Counted from the stretch's first letter, positions 1 to 8,880 are shown. The stretch: DNA of 64,000 nucleotides from Streptomyces hundungensis (GCF_003627815.1 NZ_CP032698.1:5518001-5582000), one strand, 5' to 3'. Translations and numbers: made by a program. The notes: a model not told the origin generated them from the letters alone.

Positions 1-742
1 ACGCCGCGTCGTCGGCGGTCGCCGCATACGGCTCGCCGTGCTCGTCCCAGCGGCGCGGGATGTGGGTGGCGGTGTGCGCGGTCACCGAGGTGACCCGGCC
101 GAACAGTTCGTGCAGGACGTACTCCCAGTGCGGGAACATGTCCACGACGATGCCGCCGCCGTCCTCGCGGCGGTAGTTCCACGACGGGCGCTGGGCCGGC
201 TGCCAGTCGCCCTCGAAGACCCAGTAGCCGAACTCGCCCCGCACGGACAGGATCCGGCCGAAGAAGCCGCCGTCGATCAGGCGCTTCAGCTTCAGCAGCC
301 CCGGCAGGAACAGCTTGTCCTGGACGACGCCGTGCTTGACGCCGGCCTCCCGCGCGCGCCGGGCGAGACCGAGCGCCCCGGCCAGTGAGGTCGCGGTGGG
401 CTTCTCGGTGTAGATGTGCTTTCCGGCCGTTATGGCCTTCCCGATCGCCTCCTCGCGGGCCGATGTCACCTGGGCGTCGAAGTAGATGTCGATGCCCGGA
501 TCGGCGAGGACCGCGTCCAGATCGGTCGACCACTCGGTGAGGCCGTGCTGATCGGCCATCGCCTTCAGTACGTGCGCACGACGGCCGACCAGCACCGGCT
601 CGGGCCACAGCGTGGTGCCGTCACCGAGGTCGAGACCGCCCTGCTCGCGCAGGGCGAGGAGGGAGCGTACGAGGTGCTGGCGGTACCCCATGCGTCCGGT
701 GACGCCGTTCATGGCGATCCGCACGGTCCTGCGTTCCGTCAT
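1..742 (-). CDS. Gfo/Idh/MocA-family oxidoreductase (3' end outside window)
   Basis: Leftward reading frame open from an ATG at 742 to the window edge, so the C-terminus is missing. It starts MTERRTVRIAMNGVTG and contains an EKP motif (in IYTEKPTAT) in the position where this family carries its catalytic Lys, followed by a second domain with VRGEFGYWVFEGDWQPAQR-type sequence. These are features of NAD(P)-dependent sugar or polyol dehydrogenases with an N-terminal Rossmann domain. A GGAGGG ribosome site precedes the ATG. It is divergent from a LacI-type regulator with a LacI-like dyad between them, which suggests sugar-responsive control. The substrate cannot be read from the sequence. Confidence 0.85.
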   Translation of the reverse strand, partial: MTERRTVRIAMNGVTGRMGYRQHLVRSLLALREQGGLDLGDGTTLWPEPVLVGRRAHVLKAMADQHGLTEWSTDLDAVLADPGIDIYFDAQVTSAREEAIGKAITAGKHIYTEKPTATSLAGALGLARRAREAGVKHGVVQDKLFLPGLLKLKRLIDGGFFGRILSVRGEFGYWVFEGDWQPAQRPSWNYRREDGGGIVVDMFPHWEYVLHELFGRVTSVTAHTATHIPRRWDEHGEPYAATADDAA

Positions 743-778
743 CTGATCCCTCCGGGTGTGTGCCGAGACCCAACCGCA

Positions 779-794
779 TAGCAAGCGCTTTCTA
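779..794. promoter_or_regulatory. LacI-type operator dyad
   Basis: Sixteen-base dyad centred on AAGCGCTT, with one mismatched pair between the arms (TAGCAAGC/GCTTTCTA). The central CG within an AAnCGnTT core is the usual form of a LacI/GalR-family operator. It lies about 40 bases upstream of the oxidoreductase start and upstream of the LacI-family gene at 956, the likely binding protein. Confidence 0.6.
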
Positions 795-955
795 CAGGGT
801 GGGACGCTAGCCTGCGCACTGCGCCTCGACAAGAGGCCGAGGGCCGAACGGCGCGCCCCCGCGCCCGCCGTTCACCTCGATGACGACGACGATGACTATG
901 ACTTCGACGATGACGGCATGGGGCTCGTCACGGCGCGACAGGTGCGGAGGCAGAG

Positions 956-1996
956 ATGACAGCGACCCTGGCGGATGTGGCGGCCCGGGCCCAGGTGTCC
1001 CCGGCGACCGTCTCGCGGGTGCTCAACGGCAACTACCCGGTGGCGGCGGCCACGCGGGAGCGGGTGCTGCGCGCGGTCGACGAGCTCGACTACGTCCTGA
1101 ACGGGCCCGCCAGTTCCCTCGCCGCGGCCACCTCCGACCTGATCGGCATCCTCGTCAACGACATCGCCGACCCGTTCTTCGGCATCATGGCCGGCGCCGC
1201 GCAGGCCGCGATCGGCGAGGAACGCGGGGCGCGCGAGAAGCTCTCCGTCATCTGCAACACGGGCGGCTCACCGGAACGCGAACTCACCTATCTGACGCTG
1301 CTCCAGCGCCAGCGCGCGGCGGCCGTCATCGTCACGGGCGGGGCGCTCGAAGACCCCGAGCACCAGGCCGCGGTGAGCGCCAAGCTCGCGCGGCTCGCGG
1401 ACGCGGGGACCAGGATCGTGCTGTGCGGCCGGCCGCCGCTGCCCGGCGACAGCGTCACCGCGACCCTCGCCTTCGACAACCGGGGCGGCGGCCGGCGCGT
1501 CACCGAACACCTCATCGGCCTCGGCCACCGCCGGATCGGTTACGTCGGCGGCCCCACCGAGCGCACCACGACCCGGCACCGCCTCGAGGGCCACCGGGCC
1601 GCGTGGACGGTGGCCGGCCTGACCCTCGACGACCTGGTCGTCCACGGCTCCTACGACCGCCGCTCCGGGTACGACGGCGTACTCGAACTCCTGCGTCGGG
1701 AGCCGAAGTTGACGGCGGTGGTGGCCGCCAACGACACGGTCGCGCTGGGCGCGTGCGCGGCGCTGCGGGACCGGGGGCTCTCCGTCCCCGAGGACGTCTC
1801 GGTGGCGGGCTTCGTGGACCTCCCCTTCAGCGCGGATGCGGTGCCGGCGCTGACGACGGTGCGGTTGCCGTTGTACGAGGTGGGGGTTCGGGCGGGGCGG
1901 TTGGCGTTGGGGGTGGAGGTTGCGCCGCCGGGGGGTATCGCGACGGTCCACGGCGAACTGATGTCCCGCGCCTCCACAACCCCGCCCCGCCCCTAA
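956..1996 (+). CDS. LacI-family transcriptional regulator
   Basis: 346 residues. An N-terminal LacI helix-turn-helix is clear: TLADVAARAQVSPATVSRVLNG, then the hinge region (DELDYVLNGPASSLA). A periplasmic-binding-protein-like effector domain follows, with typical segments IGYVGGP, AVVAANDTVALGA and DVSVAGFVD. The ATG at 956 has a purine-rich ribosome site (GAGGCAGAG). Divergent from the oxidoreductase at 742, it probably represses that gene and itself through the dyad at 779-794 in response to a sugar. The inducer is not identifiable. The bases just upstream (880-920) are a GATGAC-rich tract with no clear function. Confidence 0.93.
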   Translation: MTATLADVAARAQVSPATVSRVLNGNYPVAAATRERVLRAVDELDYVLNGPASSLAAATSDLIGILVNDIADPFFGIMAGAAQAAIGEERGAREKLSVICNTGGSPERELTYLTLLQRQRAAAVIVTGGALEDPEHQAAVSAKLARLADAGTRIVLCGRPPLPGDSVTATLAFDNRGGGRRVTEHLIGLGHRRIGYVGGPTERTTTRHRLEGHRAAWTVAGLTLDDLVVHGSYDRRSGYDGVLELLRREPKLTAVVAANDTVALGACAALRDRGLSVPEDVSVAGFVDLPFSADAVPALTTVRLPLYEVGVRAGRLALGVEVAPPGGIATVHGELMSRASTTPPRP

Positions 1997-2026
1997 CCCC
2001 GGGAACGCCCGGGCGCGGGGCCCTTT

Positions 2027-2160
2027 TGCGCAGTTCCCCGCGCCCCCAAACCCCCTTTCATCCTCACACCGTGCGTGGCTGATCGCGCAGTTCCCCGCGC
2101 CCCCAAACCCTCGGTCGTGTGCGGACCGTGCCCGCTTCTCGCGCAGTTCCCCGCGCCCCT
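2027..2160. repeat. Three copies of a GCGCAGTTCCCCGCGCCC intergenic repeat
   Basis: Near-identical copies at about 2028-2045, 2084-2103 and 2141-2160, spaced by roughly 57 bases, lie in the convergent gap between the LacI gene and the leftward CapA gene. This is a common type of Streptomyces intergenic repeat. No gene is supported between 1997 and 2378. Confidence 0.7.
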
Positions 2161-2190
2161 AAATGCTCGGTGCGGGCCAGCATGGACATC

Positions 2191-2345
2191 TTCAGCCCGT
2201 CCGGCGATTGAGGACGAGCGCCCTTAAGGCGCGAACGGGGTCTGGGGCGGAGCCCCAGGGGCCGGAACCAACCAACCCGCTGCACGGGCGGGTGGGTGGG
2301 CAAAGGGGCTCGGGGGCTGGGGCGGAGCCCCAGGGGGTGGGGCGC
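2191..2345. repeat. Intergenic repeat block with GGGGC(G)GAGCCCC palindromes
   Basis: A CCCGTCCGGCGATTGAGGAC element (2197-2216) is followed by two copies of CTGGGGCGGAGCCCCAG (about 2242-2258 and 2318-2334). The copies are inverted repeats able to form hairpins and may act as bidirectional terminators between converging genes. This composite is widespread in Streptomyces intergenic DNA, as recalled rather than searched. Confidence 0.6.
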
Positions 2346-2378
2346 TGCGGGGGCAAATCCCCGGGCTGGGCGGAGCTG

Positions 2379-3533
2379 TTAGTGGGGGGCCGGGGTCAGG
2401 GACGCGCAGGGGCGGAGGGCGGCGAGGCGGTCCAGGACCGCCTTGGCCCCCACCCCCTGAAGGGGCATCGGCACACCCCGCCCATCAACCTCCGCCGGCA
2501 CAAACCCCTGCCCAACCACCCGCCCCCCCGACACCGTCACCGTAGCGACCCCACTGTCATTGGAGTGCGGATAAGGCGACGTCCCGTACCAAAGCAGGTT
2601 GCCGAGCCCGTAGTTGACGTACGACGAGCCCAACATCCCCGACCCCAACATCACATGCGCATGCGTACCGACCACCACCGTCGCCCCCGCCGCCGCCAAC
2701 TTCGCGGCGATGGACTTCTGTTCCGCCCCGGGGCAGCTCTGCCCCTCGGTGCCCCAGTGCAGATACACCACGACGACGTCCGCCCGCGCCTTCGCCCGCT
2801 TCACCGCGGCGACCAGCTTGGCCGCGTCGAGCGCGGAGGCGATGCCCGGCTTCTTCGGCCCGGCCCGGAACTTGTCGTTCGTCAGGTCCATGACCTGGCT
2901 CGCCGCGAGGACCGCGAGCTTCACGCCCCGGATCTCCTTCACGTACGGCTTGTACGCCTCGGCCTCGTTGGCCCCTATGCCGAGGACGGGGATGGGGGCG
3001 TGGTGGACGGCGTCCAGGGTGTCGGCAAGGCCCGCAGGGCCGTAGTCGACGGCGTGGTTGTTGGCCATCGACACCGCGTCGACGCCCGAGTCCCGCAGCG
3101 CGGTGAGCGCGGACGGCGGGGTGCGGAAGTGGTAGAGCTTCGGCTCCGCCGCGCCGCGCGTGGTGATCGCGGTCTCCAGGTTGACCATCGCGAAGTCGGC
3201 GCTCGCGACGGTCCTGGCTATCGGGCCGAGGGCCGGGTCGGCGGGGGTGGCGGCGAGCCGGGACGCGGTCCGCTCGGTGAAGTGGACGTCCCCGCCGAAC
3301 GCCAGCGTGATCGTGCCCGCCGGAAGGTCCGGCGTGGGCACGGCCGTGACGGCGGGCGCCGCCTCGGGGCTCACCGGCGCGGACCGCTCGGCGGCGGACG
3401 CGGGCGCGGGCGACGACGACCCGGAGCACGCCGTGACCGACGTGGCCGCCGACAGGACGCCCAGCACCAGGGCGCAGGCCCGGGCGGTGGCAGTGTGACG
3501 GCTGAGGGCCCTGGGGCGGGCGGGGGCGGGCAT
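2379..3533 (-). CDS. CapA-family (poly-gamma-glutamate synthesis-type) lipoprotein
   Basis: 384 residues from the ATG at 3533. The N-terminus has an Arg-rich start, a hydrophobic stretch and the lipobox VTAC (Cys36), so it is probably exported and lipid-anchored. The mature part has the metallophosphatase-like signatures of the PGA_cap family: TLAFGGDVHFTE, NLETAI, SMANNHAVDYG, VYLHWGTE and VVGTHAHVMLG, including the Asp, Asn and His residues that bind metal. In Streptomyces such proteins are usually orphan cell-surface proteins. A longer frame to 3713 exists, but its extension is Arg/Gly-rich and not protein-like. Confidence 0.88.
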   Translation of the reverse strand: MPAPARPRALSRHTATARACALVLGVLSAATSVTACSGSSSPAPASAAERSAPVSPEAAPAVTAVPTPDLPAGTITLAFGGDVHFTERTASRLAATPADPALGPIARTVASADFAMVNLETAITTRGAAEPKLYHFRTPPSALTALRDSGVDAVSMANNHAVDYGPAGLADTLDAVHHAPIPVLGIGANEAEAYKPYVKEIRGVKLAVLAASQVMDLTNDKFRAGPKKPGIASALDAAKLVAAVKRAKARADVVVVYLHWGTEGQSCPGAEQKSIAAKLAAAGATVVVGTHAHVMLGSGMLGSSYVNYGLGNLLWYGTSPYPHSNDSGVATVTVSGGRVVGQGFVPAEVDGRGVPMPLQGVGAKAVLDRLAALRPCASLTPAPH

Positions 3534-3727
3534 GCGGCTCAGGGTATTCGCGCGGGCGTGCGAACCGGGGTGCGGGGTGCCCTTCGCCCTTCCCCGTGCG
3601 CCGGTCCGCCCCGGCGCGGCTCTGCCCCTACCGCGGCCCGGGGCCGATCGGGCGTACGCAGGAGCATGTGCGACCCGCTTGGGGGAAGTGATCCCAGGAC
3701 GGGGAACGATCACGATCGGAGGCGGTC

Positions 3728-3970
3728 ATGTCAGGATTTCTGGACCGGGCCAAGGAGCAGGCGCAGAGCGCGCTGAACCAGGGCAAGCAGAAGGTGGACG
3801 AGGTCCAGCAGCAGCGGGCCGGCAACGATCTGCTCAAGCGACTCGGCGCGGCGTACTACGCGGAGCGGCACGGCAGCGGCTCCCCGGAGGCCACGCAGCA
3901 GGCCCTCACCGCCGTACAGGCGCACATCACCGCACACGGAGACGCATTCCTGCGCGGAAGCGGAACCTGA
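3728..3970 (+). CDS. Conserved hypothetical small protein, amphipathic
   Basis: 80 residues, starting MSGFLDRAKEQAQSALNQGK. The first half is Lys/Gln/Glu-rich and predicted helical; the second half contains LGAAYYAERHGSG and TAVQAHITAHG. No catalytic motif or membrane segment is present. The ATG follows a GGAGG site at 3719-3723 at good spacing. A strong hairpin follows the gene. The composition suits a stress- or envelope-associated helical protein, but the function is unknown. Confidence 0.75.
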   Translation: MSGFLDRAKEQAQSALNQGKQKVDEVQQQRAGNDLLKRLGAAYYAERHGSGSPEATQQALTAVQAHITAHGDAFLRGSGT

Positions 3971-3982
3971 CCCCCCGAGTGC

Positions 3983-4013
3983 GCGCGGGCCGGGCACCCC
4001 GCCCGGCCCGCGC
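3983..4013 (+). terminator. Factor-independent-like hairpin
   Basis: Perfect 13-base inverted repeat (GCGCGGGCCGGGC with its complement) around a 5-base loop, 12 bases after the stop of the small gene at 3970. There is no T-run, which is normal for Streptomyces terminators. It lies between that gene and the converging gene ending at 4112 and could serve both. Confidence 0.7.
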
Positions 4014-4111
4014 GGCCGGTTCCGACTTCAACACCCCTATTTAGTACGGCAGTTGAGGGACCAAGGCGGGGTGCTGGCCCTGGGCGGCCGGCGCCGGACG
4101 GCCGCGCCGCT

Positions 4112-4666
4112 CTACTTCCTTCCGCCCCCACCGCCGAAGATCTTGGACAGCAGCCCACCCAGGCCGCCACCCCCGCCCCCACCGGCGGCCCCGCCCTGCC
4201 CGGACGACTTCGACGCCGCCCGCTTGGTCAGGACCGCGAGGGCGGCCGGAAGCACCACCTCCAGCGCCTTGGCCACCGTGGCCGGCGGCAGGCCCGTCTT
4301 CTTGGCCACCACGTTCGCCACCGGTCGGGCCACCTTCGCCAGCACGCCCGCCGCGAGACCGCCGCTCAGCATTCCGCCGAGCCCGCCGCCCAGCGTGGCC
4401 ACACCCTGCAAGGGGGCCTCCTGCGGCGGGGCCTCGGCGGCCGCCTCCGACACCGCCCGGCTCACCTCTTCGTGGTCCTCGGGCGGCAGCCCGCCCGACA
4501 GCGTGGACATCGTCGTACCGACCATGTCCCGCGCGCCGGCCGCGTCCGTGCCGAGCAGCCCGGCGACCCGCTGGAGCCCGTCGTCCCCCAGCTCGTCCAG
4601 GACGTCCTGGTGGAGGGAGGGATCGGAGGGCTGACGGTCGGCGGCGGGAGAGGGATTGTCGCTCAT
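4112..4666 (-). CDS. DUF937-type protein
   Basis: 184 residues from the ATG at 4666 (MSDNPSPAADRQ). The sequence has the DUF937 pattern: an acidic N-terminal helix with LHQDVLDELGDDGLQRVAGLLG, then GTTMSTLSGGLPP, a Gly-rich stretch, and AKVARPVANVVAKKTGLPPA and VLPAALAVLTKRAA helices. It ends with a Gly-rich tail (GGLLSKIFGGGGG). Some relatives are linked to nucleoid or sporulation roles; none can be assigned here. An upstream in-frame ATG at 4702 adds only 12 residues and is less likely. Confidence 0.75.
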   Translation of the reverse strand: MSDNPSPAADRQPSDPSLHQDVLDELGDDGLQRVAGLLGTDAAGARDMVGTTMSTLSGGLPPEDHEEVSRAVSEAAAEAPPQEAPLQGVATLGGGLGGMLSGGLAAGVLAKVARPVANVVAKKTGLPPATVAKALEVVLPAALAVLTKRAASKSSGQGGAAGGGGGGGLGGLLSKIFGGGGGRK

Positions 4667-4832
4667 GCCGGAAACGCTACGTTCGGCCCGCTCCGTCGGC
4701 ATGTCGAGCTTCCGGAAGAATTACCCCCCGCAGTCGTGCAACCCTCGGGCGGTGACGGAAGTCTTAAGGTGCGTCGGTGCTTCAGGGGAGGGATCCGGGG
4801 GGATTTCGGGAAGCGCCGACGGGGAGGGAAAT

Positions 4833-4865
4833 CAAGGGGCCCGGTCGACGGGCCGGGCCCCCTTG
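4833..4865. terminator. Strong hairpin in divergent gap
   Basis: Inverted repeat CAAGGGGCCCGG / CCGGGCCCCCTTG with an 8-base loop, one base unpaired. It lies between two divergently transcribed genes (4666 leftward, 5023 rightward), so it does not obviously end either. It may end an unrecognised short transcript or be a relic. Confidence 0.55.
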
Positions 4866-4870
4866 AACCT

Positions 4871-4922
4871 CCTGCTCCGACGTCCTCCTCGAACGTCCTG
4901 CTCCGACATCCTCCTCGAACGT
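4871..4922. repeat. Two tandem 26-bp repeats
   Basis: The unit starting CCTGCTCCGACGTCCTCC occurs at 4871-4896 and again at 4897-4922 with one difference; a degraded third start follows. No coding frame is supported in the 4667-5022 gap. Confidence 0.7.
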
Positions 4923-5022
4923 CCTGCTGAAGCTCCCGGTCGAACCTCCCGTGAAGTCCTGGACTCCCTTGCCGTGCAGCCTCGTTGCCCGCGTTGTCAG
5001 TGCGGGGCGGTAGCGTCGGGGC

Positions 5023-7245
5023 ATGTCCAGTGTCACGGGTATGGCGGTGGTGGAAGGGGTCCTGGAGCGGATCACGTACGCCAACGAGGAGAGCGGATAC
5101 ACCGTCGCCCGGGTCGACACCGGCCGGGGCGGCAACGATCTGCTCACCGTGGTCGGCTCGCTGCTCGGCGCGCAGCCCGGTGAGTCGCTGCGCATGGAGG
5201 GCCGCTGGGGCTCCCATCCCCAGTACGGCAAGCAGTTCACCGTCGAGAACTACACGACGGTCCTGCCCGCCACCATCCAGGGCATCCGCCGCTACCTCGG
5301 CTCCGGCCTGATCAAGGGCATCGGCCCGGTCTTCGCCGACCGGATCACCCGCCACTTCGGCGCCGACACCCTCGACATCATCGAGCAGGACCCGAAGCGC
5401 CTGATCGAGGTGCCGGGCCTGGGCCCCAAGCGGACCAAGAAGATCGCGGCCGCCTGGGAGGAGCAGAAGGCCATCAAGGAGGTCATGGTCTTTCTGCAAG
5501 GAGTCGGCGTCTCCACCTCCATCGCGGTCCGCATCTACAAGAAGTACGAGGACGCCTCGATCTCCGTCGTGAAGAACCAGCCCTACCGGCTGGCCGCCGA
5601 CGTCTGGGGCATCGGCTTCCTCACCGCCGACCGCATCGCCCAGGCCGTCGGCATCCCGCACGACAGCCCGGAGCGCGTCAAGGCGGGCCTCCAGTACGCG
5701 CTGTCCCAATCCACCGACCAGGGGCACTGCTTCCTGCCCGAGGAGCGGCTGATCGCGGATTCGGTCAAGCTCCTCCAGGTCGACACCGGGCTGGTCATCG
5801 AGTGCCTGGCCGAGCTCATCGCCGAGGAGGGCGCGGTGCGGGAAAGGGTCCCGGGGCCGGACGGGGGCGAGCCCGTCGCCGCCGTCTACCTGGTGCCGTT
5901 CCACCGCGCCGAGCTGTCCCTGGCCGCCCAGATCGGGCGGCTGCTGCGGACGGCTGAGGACCGGATGCCGTCCTTCGCCGACGTCGACTGGGACAGGGCG
6001 CTCCGCTGGCTCGCCGGGCGCACCGGGGCCGAGCTCGCGCCCGAGCAGCAGGAGGCGGTCAAGCTGGCCCTGACCAGCAAGGTCGCCGTGCTCACGGGCG
6101 GGCCGGGCTGCGGCAAGTCCTTCACGGTGCGCTCGGTGGTGGAGCTGGCCCGCGCCAAGAACGCCAAGGTGGTGCTGGCCGCGCCGACCGGCCGGGCCGC
6201 CAAGCGGCTGGCCGAGCTGACCGGCGCCGAGGCCTCCACCGTGCACCGCCTGCTCGAACTGAAACCGGGCGGCGACGCGGCGTACGACAAGGACCGTCCG
6301 CTCGACGCGGATCTGGTCGTCGTCGACGAGGCCTCCATGCTCGACCTGCTGCTCGCCAACAAACTCGTCAAGGCGGTGGCCCCCGGCGCGCATCTTCTGA
6401 TGGTCGGCGACGTGGACCAGTTGCCGTCGGTCGGTGCCGGGGAGGTGCTGCGCGATCTGCTCGCCGAGGGCGGCCCCGTGCCCCGGGTGCGGCTGACGCG
6501 GATCTTCCGGCAGGCACAGGAGTCCGGCGTCGTCACCAACGCCCACCGCATCAACTCCGGCTCCCACCCCCTCACTTCGGGCCTGGACGACTTCTTCCTC
6601 TTCGTCGAGGAGGAGACGGAGGACGCGGGCCGCACCACCGTGGACGTGGCCGCCCGGCGCATCCCCGCGAAGTTCGGCCTCGACCCGCGCCGCGACATCC
6701 AGGTGCTCGCGCCCATGCACCGGGGCCCGGCCGGCGCCGGACACCTCAACGGCCTGCTCCAGCAGGCGATCACCCCCGCCCGGCCCGACCTGCCGGAGAA
6801 GAGGTTCGGCGGCAGGGTGTTCCGCGTCGGCGACAAGGTCACCCAGATCCGCAACAACTACGAGAAGGGCGCCAACGGCGTCTTCAACGGCACCGTCGGC
6901 GTGGTCACCGCGCTCGACCTCGACGAGCAGAGCCTGACGGTCCGTACCGACGAGGACGAGGAGGTGTCGTACGACTTCGACGAGCTGGACGAGCTGGCCC
7001 ACGCCTACGCCGTGACGATCCACCGCTCCCAGGGCAGCGAGTACCCGGCGGTCGTCATCCCGGTCACCACCGGTGCCTGGATGATGCTCCAGCGCAATCT
7101 GCTCTACACGGCGGTGACCCGCGCCAAGAAGCTCGTCGTCCTGGTCGGGTCCCGCAAGGCGATCGGACAGGCAGTGCGTACCGTTTCCGCCGGCAGACGC
7201 TGTACCGCACTCGCTCACCGGCTGGCAGGGGGGCATTTGGTGTGA
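5023..7245 (+). CDS. recD2: RecD2-type ATP-dependent DNA helicase
   Basis: 740 residues, the usual size of the RecD/TraA-family helicases that act without RecBC. Order: an N-terminal OB-like domain (VEGVLERITYANEESGYTVARV), helix-hairpin-helix region (LGSGLIKGIGPVFADRI, GLGPKRTKKIAAAW), SF1 helicase core with Walker A GGPGCGKSFT, motif Ia APTGRAAKRLAE, Walker B VVVDEASM, motif III MVGDVDQLPSVG, and C-terminal motifs HRSQGSEYPAVV and LLYTAVTRAKKLV. It should unwind DNA 5' to 3' in repair. The ATG at 5023 gives the conserved family start. It is monocistronic. Confidence 0.95.
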   Translation: MSSVTGMAVVEGVLERITYANEESGYTVARVDTGRGGNDLLTVVGSLLGAQPGESLRMEGRWGSHPQYGKQFTVENYTTVLPATIQGIRRYLGSGLIKGIGPVFADRITRHFGADTLDIIEQDPKRLIEVPGLGPKRTKKIAAAWEEQKAIKEVMVFLQGVGVSTSIAVRIYKKYEDASISVVKNQPYRLAADVWGIGFLTADRIAQAVGIPHDSPERVKAGLQYALSQSTDQGHCFLPEERLIADSVKLLQVDTGLVIECLAELIAEEGAVRERVPGPDGGEPVAAVYLVPFHRAELSLAAQIGRLLRTAEDRMPSFADVDWDRALRWLAGRTGAELAPEQQEAVKLALTSKVAVLTGGPGCGKSFTVRSVVELARAKNAKVVLAAPTGRAAKRLAELTGAEASTVHRLLELKPGGDAAYDKDRPLDADLVVVDEASMLDLLLANKLVKAVAPGAHLLMVGDVDQLPSVGAGEVLRDLLAEGGPVPRVRLTRIFRQAQESGVVTNAHRINSGSHPLTSGLDDFFLFVEEETEDAGRTTVDVAARRIPAKFGLDPRRDIQVLAPMHRGPAGAGHLNGLLQQAITPARPDLPEKRFGGRVFRVGDKVTQIRNNYEKGANGVFNGTVGVVTALDLDEQSLTVRTDEDEEVSYDFDELDELAHAYAVTIHRSQGSEYPAVVIPVTTGAWMMLQRNLLYTAVTRAKKLVVLVGSRKAIGQAVRTVSAGRRCTALAHRLAGGHLV

Positions 7246-7306
7246 ATCATCACCCCGAACTCCCCCGGACTTTCCTAACTGGTGCGAAGGGGGCAGGATG
7301 AGCAGG

Positions 7307-7325
7307 TTGACGGCACTGAGTGCCG
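7307..7325 (+). promoter_or_regulatory. -35-like box with overlapping perfect dyad upstream of citrate synthase
   Basis: TTGACG at 7307-7312 overlaps a perfect 15-base dyad, CGGCACTGAGTGCCG (7311-7325), 110 bases before the GTG start of citrate synthase. A good -10 at the expected distance is not obvious. The dyad could be an operator or part of a leader hairpin. Confidence 0.4.
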
Positions 7326-7434
7326 TGAATAAGCCCAATGGGCGACCCCGAGTGCACTCTGCTGAGCCAAATGGGGGATGGTAGAGACAGTCAGGGCACC
7401 TCGAAGAAGAGGCACTACGTCGGTGAGGGATGAC

Positions 7435-8733
7435 GTGAGCGAGAACGCGAACAACGCTGTAGTACTGCGGTTCGGCGATGGCGAGTACACCTACCCGGTG
7501 ATCGACAGCACCGTCGGCGACAAGGGCTTCGACATCGGGAAGCTCCGAACCCAGACCGGGCTGGTCACCCTCGACAGCGGATACGGCAACACAGCCGCCT
7601 ATAAATCCGCCATTACCTACCTCGACGGCGAGCAGGGGATCCTGCGCTACCGCGGGTACCCGATCGAGCAGCTCGCGGAGCGCTCGACCTTCGTCGAGGT
7701 CGCCTACCTGCTGATCAACGGCGAGCTGCCGACCGTCGACCAGCTCTCCAGCTTCAAGAGCGAGATCACCGGCCACACGCTGCTGCACGAGGACGTGAAG
7801 CGGTTCTTCGACGGCTTCCCGCGGGACGCCCACCCGATGGCGATGCTGTCCTCGGTGGTCTCCGCGCTGTCCACGTTCTACCAGGACAGCCACAACCCGT
7901 TCGACGAGAAGCAGCGCCACCTCTCCACGATCCGGCTGCTCGCCAAGCTGCCGACGATCGCGGCGTACGCGTACAAGAAGTCGATCGGCCACCCCTTCGT
8001 CTACCCGCGCAACGACCTCGGCTACGTCGAGAACTTCCTGCGCATGACGTTCTCGGTGCCGGCTCAGGAGTACGAGCTGGACCCGGTCGTCGTCTCGGCG
8101 CTGGACAAGCTGCTCATCCTGCACGCGGACCACGAGCAGAACTGTTCGACCTCCACCGTGCGTCTGGTCGGCTCCTCGCAGGCCAACATGTTCGCGTCGA
8201 TCTCGGCCGGCATCTCGGCCCTGTGGGGTCCCCTGCACGGCGGCGCCAACCAGTCCGTCCTGGAGATGCTGGAAGGCATCCAGGCCAACGGCGGCGACGT
8301 GGACTCCTTCATCCGCAAGGTGAAGAACAAGGAGGACGGCGTCCGCCTGATGGGCTTCGGCCACCGGGTGTACAAGTCCTTCGACCCGCGCGCCAAGATC
8401 ATCAAGGCCGCCGCGCACGATGTCCTCTCGGCCCTCGGCAAGTCCGACGAGCTGCTCGACATCGCGCTGAAGCTCGAAGAGCACGCGCTGAGCGACGACT
8501 ACTTCGTCTCGCGCAACCTGTACCCGAACGTGGACTTCTACACGGGTCTGATCTACCGCGCCATGGGCTTCCCGACCGAGATGTTCACGGTCCTGTTCGC
8601 CCTCGGCCGCCTCCCGGGCTGGATCGCCCAGTGGCACGAGATGATCAAGGAGCCCGGCTCCCGCATCGGCCGCCCGCGTCAGATCTACACGGGCGAGGTA
8701 CTGCGGGACTTCGTTCCGGTCGAGGGCCGCTGA
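7435..8733 (+). CDS. gltA: Citrate synthase
   Basis: 432 residues from the GTG at 7435, chosen because GAGGGA lies 5 bases upstream and the product then begins MSENANNAVVLRFGDGEYTYPV, the form I recall for Streptomyces citrate synthases. A longer ATG frame from 7378 is unlikely. Catalytic regions are visible: LHADHEQNCSTSTVR (His), LWGPLHGGANQSV (His) and FGHRVYKSFDPRA, then the C-terminal Asp region PNVDFYTGLIYRAMG. It condenses acetyl-CoA and oxaloacetate in the TCA cycle. Its length and hexameric-type N-terminus fit type II enzymes. Confidence 0.97.
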   Translation: MSENANNAVVLRFGDGEYTYPVIDSTVGDKGFDIGKLRTQTGLVTLDSGYGNTAAYKSAITYLDGEQGILRYRGYPIEQLAERSTFVEVAYLLINGELPTVDQLSSFKSEITGHTLLHEDVKRFFDGFPRDAHPMAMLSSVVSALSTFYQDSHNPFDEKQRHLSTIRLLAKLPTIAAYAYKKSIGHPFVYPRNDLGYVENFLRMTFSVPAQEYELDPVVVSALDKLLILHADHEQNCSTSTVRLVGSSQANMFASISAGISALWGPLHGGANQSVLEMLEGIQANGGDVDSFIRKVKNKEDGVRLMGFGHRVYKSFDPRAKIIKAAAHDVLSALGKSDELLDIALKLEEHALSDDYFVSRNLYPNVDFYTGLIYRAMGFPTEMFTVLFALGRLPGWIAQWHEMIKEPGSRIGRPRQIYTGEVLRDFVPVEGR

Positions 8734-8777
8734 GCCGGACTGCTGGGGGTCCGGGGGTTATCCCCGGGCTGACACAG

Positions 8778-8823
8778 CACGGGCGAGGTCCTGCGGGACT
8801 TCGTGCCGGTCGAGGGTCGCTGA
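8778..8823 (+). pseudogene. Duplicated 3' end of the citrate synthase gene
   Basis: Forty-six bases match the last 46 bases of gltA (8688-8733) at an offset of exactly 90, with three differences, and encode the same tail TGEVLRDFVPVEGR plus stop. All three differences are third-position, synonymous changes. The frame is closed just upstream by TGA at 8770, so this is a remnant, not a gene. A GC-rich dyad-like sequence (CTGGGGGTCCGGGGGTTATC region) lies between the copies. Confidence 0.85.
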
Positions 8824-8880
8824 CCGTTCGGCCGTGCCCGAACCCCCGGTAACACGCCGGGAGTTCGGCTCCAGAAAGTC

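Noticed and set aside
880..930. GATGAC-rich tract encoding poly-Asp
   Set aside because: No supported start; more likely non-coding DNA upstream of the LacI gene.
2163..3776. Long rightward open frame over the CapA gene
   Set aside because: Arg/Gly/Pro-rich shadow; the leftward CapA protein has signal peptide and family motifs.
4663..8637. Very long leftward open frame opposite recD2 and citrate synthase
   Set aside because: Typical GC-rich antisense frame; low-complexity Arg/Gly/Val/His/Asp composition and no domain; the plus-strand genes have clear motifs.
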